Source: Tepidisphaera sp. (GTDB lineage Bacteria > Planctomycetota > Phycisphaerae > Phycisphaerales > UBA1924). Taken from it: DNA of 64,000 nucleotides. The number at the start of each line of letters is the position of its first letter. The stretch's first letter is position 1. The DNA is taken from the NCBI GenBank assembly GCA_016124375.1, contig WGNV01000009.1, forward strand, positions 62,001 to 126,000. Direction: 5' to 3'. The notes beneath the pieces are model-generated. The model saw only the letters and a program-made list of their open reading frames with translations, was not told the origin of the DNA and made no database searches. This document shows positions 54,449-62,059 of this stretch, piece by piece. A program made the translations under genes and the position numbers.

Positions 54449-55735
54449 ATGTTTGTCGATCAAGCGGTGATCAAAGTGCGGGCCGGCAACGGCGGCGACG
54501 GGTGCGTCTCGTTCCGGCGCGAGAAGTTTGAAGCCAAGGGCGGGCCCAACGGCGGCAACGGGGGCGATGGGGGCAACGTCGTGGTGCAGGCCGAGGAAGG
54601 CCTGAGCACGCTGTATGACTTTCGTCATCAGGCGCTGTGGCCGGCGCAGCACGGCGAGCCGGGCGGGCGCAAGCAGTGCTCCGGGGCGGCGGGGCAGGAC
54701 CTCATCATCCGCCTGCCGCCGGGAACGCTGATTTACAACCATCAGACCGGCGAACTGGTGCATGACCTCAAGCCGGGCGATCGCGTGGTGATCGCGAAAG
54801 GAGGCCGCGGCGGCTGGGGCAACGAGCACTTCAAGCGCTCGGACAACCAGGCGCCCAAGGAGGCCGAGCCGGGACACCCGGGCGAGGAACTGACGGTTCG
54901 GCTGGAACTGAAGCTCATCGCCGAGGTGGGCCTGGTGGGCAAGCCCAACGCGGGCAAATCCACGCTGCTGGCGGCACTGACGAAGGCGACGCCGAAGATC
55001 GCGAACTATCCGTTCACGACGCTGTCGCCGCAGTTGGGCGTGGCGGAAGTGGACGGGACGCGGCGGATCGTGCTGGCGGACATTCCGGGGCTGATCGAGG
55101 GAGCCGCGGACGGCGCGGGGCTGGGGCATGACTTTCTGCGGCACATCGAACGCACCAAGCAGATCGTGCACCTGCTGGATTTGCAGCCTGAAGACGGCTC
55201 GACGCCAGCGGAAAACTATCGCGTGATCCGCGAGGAACTCGCGCAGTATTCCGAAGCGCTGGCGGACAAGCCGGAGCTGGTGGTGCTGAACAAGGCGGAT
55301 TTGATTGGTGATGAGGCGGAGGTGTTGAAGGCGGCCAAGGCGGTGTGCCGCGAGCTGGAGTTGCGGCTGAGCGAAGTGCTGGTGATCTCCGCGGCGGCGC
55401 GGCAGGGGTTGAAACCGCTGCTGGAGACGCTGTGGAAGAGGCTGCACCCGGGGCAGCGCGAGGCGCCGGGGTGGAAGGTGGGCGGGGCTGCGGAAGAGGA
55501 AGAGACGTTACCACAGAGGCACAGAGACACAGAGGAAGAACAAGAAGGGAAGAAGACAAAGGCGGCAGAGGTAAAGAGGAAGACGAGCAAAGCGAGGAAG
55601 AGACCGGAGAAGAAGAGAACGGAGAAGAAGCCGCTGAAGAGTGCGGCGGCGAAGAAGAAGGTGGTGCGGAAGACGGTGAAGAAGAAGGCGAAGAAGGCAG
55701 CGAAGAAGGCAACGAAGAAGAAAGCACGGGCTTGA
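54449..55735 (+). CDS. obg: GTPase Obg/CgtA with lysine-rich tail
   Basis: A 428-residue ribosome-associated GTPase needed for 50S maturation. The glycine-rich Obg fold (1-158) precedes the G domain: G1 GKPNAGKS (164-171), G3 DIPG (211-214), G4 NKAD (281-284), G5 SAA (314-316). The usual OCT domain is absent; instead residues about 345-428 are charged, and the last 60 are Lys-rich with KKKAKKAAKKATKKK. Residues 353-365 (LPQRHRDTEEE region) are encoded by the left arm of an inverted-repeat element (55510-55989), so the tail was at least partly created or altered by that insertion. The ATG has TACCAT six bases upstream. Confidence 0.96.
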   Translation: MFVDQAVIKVRAGNGGDGCVSFRREKFEAKGGPNGGNGGDGGNVVVQAEEGLSTLYDFRHQALWPAQHGEPGGRKQCSGAAGQDLIIRLPPGTLIYNHQTGELVHDLKPGDRVVIAKGGRGGWGNEHFKRSDNQAPKEAEPGHPGEELTVRLELKLIAEVGLVGKPNAGKSTLLAALTKATPKIANYPFTTLSPQLGVAEVDGTRRIVLADIPGLIEGAADGAGLGHDFLRHIERTKQIVHLLDLQPEDGSTPAENYRVIREELAQYSEALADKPELVVLNKADLIGDEAEVLKAAKAVCRELELRLSEVLVISAAARQGLKPLLETLWKRLHPGQREAPGWKVGGAAEEEETLPQRHRDTEEEQEGKKTKAAEVKRKTSKARKRPEKKRTEKKPLKSAAAKKKVVRKTVKKKAKKAAKKATKKKARA

Positions 55736-55989
55736 TACGTGCGGCGTGGCGGGACCTGATGCCTGGGTGCCGCGTGGCTTGATGCCTTCTTGGGCATCAA
55801 CTGGTTTGAGCGGGCGGACACAAGAAGAAGACATCGAGGCATACGGCATCGAGGCATCGAGGGATGAGGCGGCCGCGGCTCGCGGAACCGGGCTTGCCGA
55901 TCGCATGCTCCGGTCTCTTCTTCCTCTTCTTTCTCGGCGCTTCTTCTGTCTTTTCCCGGCTCTTTTCTGTGCCTCTGTGCCTCTGTGGT
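55510..55989. mobile_element. CACAGAG-type inverted-repeat element overlapping the 3' end of obg
   Basis: Left arm 55510-55539 (ACCACAGAGGCACAGAG and CACAGAGGAAGA) and right arm 55961-55989 are inverted with about three mismatches over 29 bases. The left arm is in frame inside obg; the right arm lies 225 bases after its stop. The middle codes the obg tail and then purine/pyrimidine-rich spacer without a supported gene. Similar CACAGAG-repeats flank small S23 or GxxExxY genes in other environmental bacteria; that comparison is from memory. Confidence 0.6.
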
Positions 55990-56066
55990 GAACTCTTCTG
56001 CCGCCCGCGAGGACGATCTCGGGATTCCCTTCGCTCATCCCGGGCGTGAGGCGCCAACTATTGCCC
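55736..56066. other. Spacer between obg and a glycosyltransferase gene
   Basis: This 331-bp gap contains a GAAGACATCGAGGCA / CATCGAGGCATCGAGG mini-repeat (about 55827-55863), the right arm of the obg element (55961-55989) and an R3 hairpin repeat (56014-56050). No gene is supported on either strand. Confidence 0.6.
56014..56050. repeat. R3 hairpin repeat, copy 2
   Basis: Inverted copy of the block at 44680-44716 (stem CGGGAT/ATCCCG), 25 bases outside the right arm of the obg element and 17 bases before the next start codon. Confidence 0.7.
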
Positions 56067-56981
56067 ATGCTGAGCTTCATCGTTCCTGCCCGCAGCTTGC
56101 GCGACGTCACTACCGAGTGCCTGATTTCGATCAATACGGCGCTGCACCAGCTTGGGCTGCTGCCCCACGCGGAGTACATCCTGCTGGATGACCAATCCGA
56201 CCCGCGCGAGGGAATCAGCGAGATGTTCACGCACTTCCGGGCCAGCAGCCCGTGCCCGGTGCATGTGGCGCGGTTCAAGCAGTGGCAGCACTACACGGGC
56301 GTGTTCGCGTATGGGCTGTCGCGGGCCAGGGGCGATTCGATCTTTTTCATTTCGAACGACATGTACGTGACGCCCTCGTGGCTGCGCACGGTGCTGGCCG
56401 TCGCGGCCACCGACAACTCCATCGGCATCGTGCGGGGCACCGCCGAGATCGTCGACAGTTTTCCGCAGCACGAGGTGAAGCCGCCATTTGAGGATCGCGG
56501 GCCGGATGACATCCTCGCGTTCTCCGAATACCTGAGCAAAGTGCGCGGGCTGGAGCACAGCGACGACACGATTCTCAGCGGCGATGCGGTGCTGATCCGG
56601 CGCAACGTCATCGATGCCATCGGCGTGATGGATCGGCGGTTCTTCGGGTACTTCGGCGACCCTGATTACGGCCTGCGGGTGCGGCGGGCGGGGCTGCGCA
56701 TGGTGTGTGCGAAGGGCGCGTGGCTGAAGCACTATGGGCAGGGGCACATCAAGGCGGAGATTCAGAAGGGGGCGAAGGCCGACGACGCGAACGCGCGGCG
56801 GCGGCAACTGGTGCTGGCGGCGTGGGCGAAGTTCCGCGAGAAGTGGGACAAGACGCTGCCCGAGGTGTTCATCAATACGGATCAGATTGATTGGGCGAAG
56901 TTGATGGCGTTGCCGAAAAGCCGCGAGCTGGATTTTGTGGCGCCGGTGGGGCATGAGCCGGGGGTGGTGGAGGTGCTGTAG
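56067..56981 (+). CDS. Family 2 glycosyltransferase
   Basis: A 304-residue GT-A glycosyltransferase. The fold opens with MLSFIVPARSL, includes ILLDDQSDPREG (acidic nucleotide-binding strand), a DxD-like position in SNDMYVTPSW, and a late FFGYFGDPDYGLRVRRAGLR motif typical of GT2 enzymes that act on surface polysaccharide or protein glycans. There are no membrane helices. The ATG at 56067 fits the fold; an ATG-like codon 7 codons earlier (56046) would add a basic tail. AACTAT lies five bases upstream. cysS follows after 75 bases on the same strand. Confidence 0.9.
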   Translation: MLSFIVPARSLRDVTTECLISINTALHQLGLLPHAEYILLDDQSDPREGISEMFTHFRASSPCPVHVARFKQWQHYTGVFAYGLSRARGDSIFFISNDMYVTPSWLRTVLAVAATDNSIGIVRGTAEIVDSFPQHEVKPPFEDRGPDDILAFSEYLSKVRGLEHSDDTILSGDAVLIRRNVIDAIGVMDRRFFGYFGDPDYGLRVRRAGLRMVCAKGAWLKHYGQGHIKAEIQKGAKADDANARRRQLVLAAWAKFREKWDKTLPEVFINTDQIDWAKLMALPKSRELDFVAPVGHEPGVVEVL

Positions 56982-57041
56982 CGTTGCACGAGGGTCGTAC
57001 CCGGACCTTCGCGGACTCAGGTCCGGCGTCCAAGAGGCTCG

Positions 57042-57047
57042 TACCAT
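57042..57047 (+). promoter_or_regulatory. Candidate -10 hexamer of cysS
   Basis: TACCAT, the same hexamer as at obg, lies 9 bases before the cysS ATG. No ribosome site is visible. Confidence 0.38.
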
Positions 57048-57056
57048 CCGCCTCGC

Positions 57057-58817
57057 ATGCCGCTGACGCTGTACAACACGCTGACTCGCCGCCCCGAGCC
57101 GTTTGTGCCCGGGGATTACTCGCGGATTTCGTTTTACACCTGCGGGCCGACGGTGTACGACGACGCGCACATCGGGAACTTTCGATCGTTCCTCGCGGCT
57201 GACTTGCTGCGGCGCTGGCTCGAGAACCCGCTGTGCGAACTCGCGGGCGAGACCGAGACCGAGCGGGCCCGGCGCGAGCGGCACGGGCGAGCCGTCACGC
57301 ACGTGATGAACATCACCGACGTGGGGCACATGACCGACGACGCCGAGGGGGGCGAGGCGGGCGAGGACCGAATGGCGGTGGCGGGGCGACGCATCGCCGA
57401 GGCGAAGAAAGCCGGCAAACTGCCCGCGGGGAGTGACGTCAACCCCAGCGACCCGTACCAGATCGCCAAGTTCTACGAGCGGCGGTTTCGCGAAGACGCG
57501 CGGCAACTCGGGCTCAAGGTGTCGATCCTTGCCGAGAGCGACGAGACGCTGCACCCCAAGGCGACGGCGCATGTGGCGGGGATGATCGAGGTGATTCGGC
57601 GGCTCATCGCGTCCGGGCACGCGTATGTCGTCGGCGGCGCGGGCTCGCGGGTGGTTTATTTTCGCGTGCAGAGTTTCGAGCCTTACGGGCGCCTCAGCGG
57701 CAACCTGCTCTCGAATCTGCGCGAGGGCCAGGGCGGGCGCGTGAGCGCGGCCAACCAAGCCGGCAAGGAGCACCCGGCGGATTTCCTCTTGTGGAAAGAA
57801 GATGCGTCGCACATCATGAAATGGGCGAGCCCGTGGGGCGAGGGGTACCCGGGGTGGCACATCGAGTGCAGCGTGATGAGTTTGCGGGCGATGGCGGCGA
57901 CCGCGGCGGAGGCGCCGAATGCCGCGACGCTGGCGCTGCCCGATGGTCAGGCGCTGATCGACGTGCACTCCGGGGGCGAAGACAACATCTTTCCTCATCA
58001 TGAGTGCGAGATCGCGCAGAGCTGCTGCGCGTTCTGTGCGCAGCCGGGGCTGGGCTCGTTTGCGCGGCTGTGGTTTCACCCGCGCTTCCTGATGGTCGAA
58101 GGCGCGAAGATGAGCAAGAGCAAAGGGAACTTTTATGTGCCCCGCGAGCTGTGCGCGCCCATGGAGCAGGGCGGCAAGGGGCTCTCGTGGCACGCGCTCA
58201 GATTGGAACTGATCAGCGGGCACTATCGCAGCCAGGCGGATTTCAACCTGGAGAACGTGAAGCGGTCGGCGCTCAAGATCGAGCGCTGGCGCGACCTGGT
58301 GCGGCTGGCGATGAGCGTGCCGAGCGACACGCCCTGGCTCGGGGGCACGCAGCGGCAGAGTGACTTTGCTCGCGCGATGAATGATGATTTGAACATCTGG
58401 AACGCGCTCGTCGCATTCGAGGCGCTGCTTGGCCCGGGGACGATTTCGCTGGACGCGCCGAAGGCGGCAGCCGCGGCCCCTGCCCTCCCCACTGCTCCCT
58501 GGACGCACGAGCAAATTGCCGAAACGCTCGCGGCCAAGCCCGGCACGGTGGCCGAGTGGCTGGCGTATGTGCACCGGCTGGATCACGTGGTGGGCGTGAT
58601 CTTTGTGCCGGGCAACGCGAAGGTGGAGAACGACCTGGGCGTCTGGGCGGGGGGTTTGACGCCGGACGCGAAGGTGGAGGCGTTGCTGCGCGAGCGGCGG
58701 GATGCGCGGGCGGCCAAGGACTTCAAGAAGTCGGACCAGATTCGCGATCAGCTCGCGGCCATGGGGTATGCGATCAAGGACATGGCGGGGGGCAAGGTGG
58801 AGGTGCGGCGCGGGTAG
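57057..58817 (+). CDS. cysS: Cysteinyl-tRNA synthetase
   Basis: A 586-residue class I aminoacyl-tRNA synthetase that charges tRNA-Cys. Zinc ligand C29 is in YTCGPTVYDDAHIGN, the HIGN signature is 39-42, and the KMSKS loop is K351-S355. The CSVMS and HHECEIAQS segments supply the other zinc ligands. It is longer than E. coli CysS (461 residues) because of inserts after residue 60 (a charged, Arg-rich loop ETETERARRERHGRA and a Glu/Gly loop) and near 460-480 (Ala-rich). The C-terminal anticodon part (ARAAKDFKKSDQIRDQLAAMGYAIKD) is normal. Confidence 0.97.
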   Translation: MPLTLYNTLTRRPEPFVPGDYSRISFYTCGPTVYDDAHIGNFRSFLAADLLRRWLENPLCELAGETETERARRERHGRAVTHVMNITDVGHMTDDAEGGEAGEDRMAVAGRRIAEAKKAGKLPAGSDVNPSDPYQIAKFYERRFREDARQLGLKVSILAESDETLHPKATAHVAGMIEVIRRLIASGHAYVVGGAGSRVVYFRVQSFEPYGRLSGNLLSNLREGQGGRVSAANQAGKEHPADFLLWKEDASHIMKWASPWGEGYPGWHIECSVMSLRAMAATAAEAPNAATLALPDGQALIDVHSGGEDNIFPHHECEIAQSCCAFCAQPGLGSFARLWFHPRFLMVEGAKMSKSKGNFYVPRELCAPMEQGGKGLSWHALRLELISGHYRSQADFNLENVKRSALKIERWRDLVRLAMSVPSDTPWLGGTQRQSDFARAMNDDLNIWNALVAFEALLGPGTISLDAPKAAAAAPALPTAPWTHEQIAETLAAKPGTVAEWLAYVHRLDHVVGVIFVPGNAKVENDLGVWAGGLTPDAKVEALLRERRDARAAKDFKKSDQIRDQLAAMGYAIKDMAGGKVEVRRG

Positions 58818-58908
58818 TGGTGGTTCGCCGCGATGGAAAGAAGACGCCCCCGGGGGTGTGTACCCGGGGGCGTGGAGAAGGCGTGTGTCTGAGGACAGAG
58901 GCGGCGAA

Positions 58909-59442
58909 TCAGATCTTGGGGGCCGCGGGGAAGTCGATGGGCGTGTTGTTCATGTGGTTGAAGTAGTTGGTGTACAAGGCCAGGGTGTAGTTGGCGAGGG
59001 CTTCGGCGGCGTGTGCGGGGGAGTAGCCGGCGGCGGTGAAGGCCTGGAAGTCGGAATCGCTGACGAAGCCCTTCTTTTCGTGCAGGGCCATGACGAACTT
59101 GGAGAGTGCGTTGAGCTTGGCGTCTTTCATGGAGGCGCGACGGGCCTCGATGGTTTGTTCTTCGGTGAGGCCGGCGCCCTTGCCGATGACGGTGTGGGCG
59201 GCGACGCAGTAGTCGCAGTTGTTGGCCTGGCCGAGGGTCAGTTGCACGACCTCGCGCTCCTTGGCGGAGAACTGGCCCTTGGCGAGCGCGGCGGAGAGGG
59301 ACGCGTAGGTGTCAAGAGCCGCGGAGCTGTTGGCCATGCTCTTGAAGATGTTGAACTCTTTGCCCTTGAGGGGGCCTTCGAAGATCTCCTTGGCCCTGCC
59401 GGTGGCGGTCTTGGGATCGATGGGGGCGATGCGTGCGGTCAT
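58909..59442 (-). CDS. Carboxymuconolactone decarboxylase / AhpD-like alkylhydroperoxidase
   Basis: A 177-residue all-helical protein of the AhpD-like family, with the redox motif C76-D-Y-C79 and H83 (NNCDYCVAAH), as in peroxidase-active members that use the CxxC pair. GGAGG lies before ATG 59442. Its upstream region holds an 18-base palindromic operator (59535-59552) that matches one in front of the neighbouring tetR gene, so it is very likely repressed by that regulator. The likely role is detoxification of organic peroxides or related electrophiles; the inducer is unknown. Confidence 0.92.
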   Translation of the reverse strand: MTARIAPIDPKTATGRAKEIFEGPLKGKEFNIFKSMANSSAALDTYASLSAALAKGQFSAKEREVVQLTLGQANNCDYCVAAHTVIGKGAGLTEEQTIEARRASMKDAKLNALSKFVMALHEKKGFVSDSDFQAFTAAGYSPAHAAEALANYTLALYTNYFNHMNNTPIDFPAAPKI

Positions 59443-59534
59443 GTGAGTTACCTCCGGGAGTGAACACCTCCGGCGTCGGCCATTGGCGGAACACCCGCCG
59501 GCGGCGCGAAGGACTGACAAGGCTAGGCAGGAAA

Positions 59535-59552
59535 ATACAGACAGGTCTGTAC
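59535..59552. promoter_or_regulatory. TetR operator 1 (upstream of the AhpD-like gene)
   Basis: ATACAGAC-AG-GTCTGTAC is a near-perfect palindrome (arms TACAGAC / GTCTGTA). It lies 93 bases before the AhpD-like start and just after the tetR stop. It shares spacing and 12-13 of 18 positions with the site at 60144-60161. Confidence 0.7.
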
Positions 59553-59559
59553 TTGTGGT

Positions 59560-60135
59560 CTAGGTGCCTGGGTGATCGAGGAGTGCGCGGGCGATCTGGC
59601 GGGCGCGGGCGGCTGGAACGGGGCTCTGCCAGAGCATGGCTTCGGCGCTGGCACCGTCGAGCAACAGGAGCCATTGCTCGGCGAGCTGGCGGGGGCTCTG
59701 GACGCGGGCGGCTTTGCACATCTCGGTGAGCAACTCGAGCATGGCTCGCTTGTGGGACATGGCGACGTTGCGGGCGGGGTGGGCGGGGTCGGAGAGCTCG
59801 GCGGTGGCGTTGATGAAGGGGCAGCCTCGAAACTCGGGGGTTTCGAACCAGGCGGCGTAGACATCGAAGCAGGCGAGCAGGCGGCCGACAGGATCGGCAG
59901 ACCGGGCGGCAACCTCGGCGGCAAACCAGGCTTCGAAGCTGGCGGCCTTGCGGGCCATGACGGCGGCGACCAGGGTGTCCTTGCTCTCAAAGTGCTTGTA
60001 GAGGGTCATCTTGGCGACGCCGGAGCGGCTGACGACTTCGTCCACACCCACGCTGTGAATTCCGCGGGCGCAGAAAAGCGATTCGGCGGCTTCGAGTATT
60101 CTCTCACGGGTCTGCTGGGTTCGGGTGGCAAGCAT
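59560..60135 (-). CDS. TetR family transcriptional regulator
   Basis: A 191-residue repressor. The TetR helix-turn-helix (about 8-55) reads RERILEAAESLFCARGIHSVGVDEVVSRSGVAKMTLYKHFESKDTL; the rest is a helical ligand domain of the TetR_C type. The ATG at 60135 follows a TATACT hexamer by five bases and an operator by eight, so the gene probably represses itself and is leaderless. The AhpD-like gene downstream on the same strand has the second operator. The divergent glycosyltransferase gene shares the operator region. The ligand domain gives no clue to the inducer. Confidence 0.95.
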   Translation of the reverse strand: MLATRTQQTRERILEAAESLFCARGIHSVGVDEVVSRSGVAKMTLYKHFESKDTLVAAVMARKAASFEAWFAAEVAARSADPVGRLLACFDVYAAWFETPEFRGCPFINATAELSDPAHPARNVAMSHKRAMLELLTEMCKAARVQSPRQLAEQWLLLLDGASAEAMLWQSPVPAARARQIARALLDHPGT

Positions 60136-60140
60136 ACCAA

Positions 60141-60164
60141 AGTATACCAACTTGTCTGTATGAT
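60141..60164. promoter_or_regulatory. TetR operator 2 with overlapping divergent -10 elements
   Basis: The operator ATACCAAC-TT-GTCTGTAT (60144-60161) overlaps TATACT on the minus strand (60146-60141, five bases from the tetR ATG) and TATGAT on the plus strand (60159-60164, before the glycosyltransferase gene). Binding would block both directions. Confidence 0.6.
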
Positions 60165-60194
60165 TTCCAGTCCCTAGACGAAGGAGTATATCTG

Positions 60195-61349
60195 GTGCGG
60201 GTGATGCTGTTTACGGACACGTTGGGGGATGTGAACGGGGTGGCACGGTTCATACGGAACTCGGCGGCGTGTGCGTTGGCGCGTGGGGAGCGACTGGAGG
60301 TGGTGACGAGCACGAACTTTGAGATTCCGGAGGTGGCGAACATCCGGAACTTTGAGCCGGTGATGGCCAGGCCGATGCCGAAGTATCCGAACCTGGAGAT
60401 TGTGTGGCCGCCACGGCGGGAGATGATGCGGGCGGCGCGGGAGTTTGGGCCGGACGTGATTCACGTATCGACGCCGGGGTCGGTGGGGATGGTGGGGCGG
60501 GCGGCGGCGAGGGAGCTGGGCGTGCCGCTGGTGGGGGTGTATCACACGGATTTTCCGGCGTACATCGAGCGGCTGTTTGCGCATGAGACGCTGACGGAGG
60601 TGACGGCGCAGACGATGCGGTGGTTTTACAGGCCGTTTGAGGTGGTGCTGGCGCGCAGCCGCACGTATGCGGCGGGGCTGGGGTGGCTGGGCGCGAAGCG
60701 GCTGTCGACGTTTCGGCCGGGGATCATGCTGGAGGAGTTTGGGCCTTCGCACCGGAGCGAAGAGGTGATCTTGTCGCTGGGGGGGAGTCCGGGGGCGGTG
60801 CGGGCGTTATTTGTGGGGCGGGTGAGCGTGGAGAAGAACACGCCGCTGCTGGAGCATGCGTGGGTGGCGGCGAGGCATGAGCTGGAGAAGCGGGGGGTGA
60901 GGGCGGAGCTGGTGATGGTGGGCGACGGGCCGGACTTGGCGAGGCTGAAGACGACGCTGGCGCACCAGGGGGTGGTGTTTGCGGGGTTTCGCAAGGGGGT
61001 GGAGCTGGCGCGGCTGTACGCCAGTTGCGACCTGCTGGTGTTTCCGAGCGTGACGGACACGCTGGGGCAGGTGGTGCTGGAGGCGCAGGCGAGCGGGCTG
61101 CCGGTGCTGGTGAGCACGGTGGGCGGGCCGAGCGAGGTGATGAAGCACGGGGAGACTGGGCTGGCGCTGGCGCCGGTGGAGGCGGCGTGGACGCGGGCGC
61201 TGGTGGAGTTGATGGGTGAGCGCGGGCGGCTGGCGGCGATGGGGCGGGCGGCGCTCGCGAATGCGGCGGAGTACTCGTTTGAGCACAGCTTTGAGGATTG
61301 GTGGCGGGTGCACCGGGAGGTGAAGGAGGGGGCGGTGCGGGCGGGTTGA
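60195..61349 (+). CDS. Family 4 glycosyltransferase (MgtA-like)
   Basis: A 384-residue GT-B glycosyltransferase. The start MRVMLFTDTLGDVNGVARF, the acceptor-side GVYHTDFPAY, and the donor-binding LFVGRVSVEKN, MVGDGPDLARL and E-x7-E motif (DTLGQVVLEAQASGLPVLVS) match GDP-mannose-dependent alpha-mannosyltransferases such as MgtA. GTG is the start, supported by AAGGAG eight bases upstream. The product probably acts on a glycolipid at the cytoplasmic face of the membrane. The gene is divergent from tetR and shares its operator region, so its expression may respond to the same inducer. Confidence 0.92.
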   Translation: MRVMLFTDTLGDVNGVARFIRNSAACALARGERLEVVTSTNFEIPEVANIRNFEPVMARPMPKYPNLEIVWPPRREMMRAAREFGPDVIHVSTPGSVGMVGRAAARELGVPLVGVYHTDFPAYIERLFAHETLTEVTAQTMRWFYRPFEVVLARSRTYAAGLGWLGAKRLSTFRPGIMLEEFGPSHRSEEVILSLGGSPGAVRALFVGRVSVEKNTPLLEHAWVAARHELEKRGVRAELVMVGDGPDLARLKTTLAHQGVVFAGFRKGVELARLYASCDLLVFPSVTDTLGQVVLEAQASGLPVLVSTVGGPSEVMKHGETGLALAPVEAAWTRALVELMGERGRLAAMGRAALANAAEYSFEHSFEDWWRVHREVKEGAVRAG

Positions 61350-61362
61350 TGGAGGGGAAGGC

Positions 61363-61794
61363 TCAGGCGGGGTTGGAGGCGTGGTGGGCGCGGGCGGCGT
61401 CGAGGAACTCGATGCCGCGGCGGAGATGGGGGATGACGATGGAGCCGCCGACGATGAGGGCCACGTCGAGGGCTTCCCAGAGTTCCTCATCGGAGACGCC
61501 GGCGGCGACGCACTGGTCGATGTGGTAGGCGATGCAGTCGTCGCAGCGGAGGACGGCGCTGGCGACCAGGCCGAGGAGTTCCTTGGTCTTGGCGTCGAGG
61601 GCGCCGGGCTCGTAGGTCTGGCCATCGAGGCGGAAGAAGCGCTTGGTGACCATGGAGCCGCCCGGGGCGACGCCTTGGGGGGTGGTGGCGGCACCGCTGG
61701 CGGCGCGTTCGGCGTCGTCGCCCAGGATTCGGCGGTTCATTCGCGCGCGATATGTCTGGAACTGCTGGTATCGCCCGGGGGTTGGGGTTGACAT
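61363..61794 (-). CDS. Carboxymuconolactone decarboxylase family protein
   Basis: A 143-residue AhpD-like protein. C84-D-D-C87 and H91 (LRCDDCIAYHIDQC) form the redox site, and GVSDEELWEALDVALIVGGSIVIPHLRRG is the family's C-terminal helix pair. It is not close to the other AhpD-like gene at 58909. TACGCT lies eight bases before the ATG. The gene is convergent with the glycosyltransferase (13-base gap). No operator like those at tetR is visible in front of it. Confidence 0.9.
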   Translation of the reverse strand: MSTPTPGRYQQFQTYRARMNRRILGDDAERAASGAATTPQGVAPGGSMVTKRFFRLDGQTYEPGALDAKTKELLGLVASAVLRCDDCIAYHIDQCVAAGVSDEELWEALDVALIVGGSIVIPHLRRGIEFLDAARAHHASNPA

Positions 61795-61802
61795 GGTGAG
61801 GG

Positions 61803-61808
61803 AGCGTA
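61803..61808 (-). promoter_or_regulatory. Candidate -10 hexamer of the second AhpD-like gene
   Basis: TACGCT on the minus strand lies 8 bases before the ATG at 61794; the same hexamer occurs at 3699 and 39487. Confidence 0.38.
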
Positions 61809-61876
61809 CCGGCGAAACCGGGGGTGGGGAATTGCGACCAAAGGGCGACGGGGGCGGGCGGCGGTCGGTATCTTGT

Positions 61877-61944
61877 CGGGGGGCGGGGTGGGGAGTTGGG
61901 GTGGGGAGTTGGGGTGGGTGTGGGGGTGGGTGTGGGGGGTTTGG
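61877..61944 (+). other. G-run array (potential G-quadruplex)
   Basis: Ten or more runs of three to six G, including two tandem GGGGTGGGGAGTT units, lie on the plus strand between the second AhpD-like gene and the protein kinase gene. Such a run could form intramolecular G-quadruplexes in DNA, or in RNA of a transcript towards the kinase. The rest of the 265-base spacer shows nothing else. Confidence 0.6.
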
Positions 61945-62059
61945 GCACGCGTTGCGATGAACGGATTGGCGTGAAATGAAATGCGCGTCAACCCTGGTGC
62001 CCGGGCACGCGAACGATGATTGAGGGAAGGTCGGCGGCGGGCCGAGAGTTGGCGAACGA

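Noticed and set aside
55508-56278. 256-codon minus-strand frame after obg
   Set aside because: It is read through the CACAGAG arms (HRGTEA and CVSVPLW type translations), a known kind of artefact of this repeat type.
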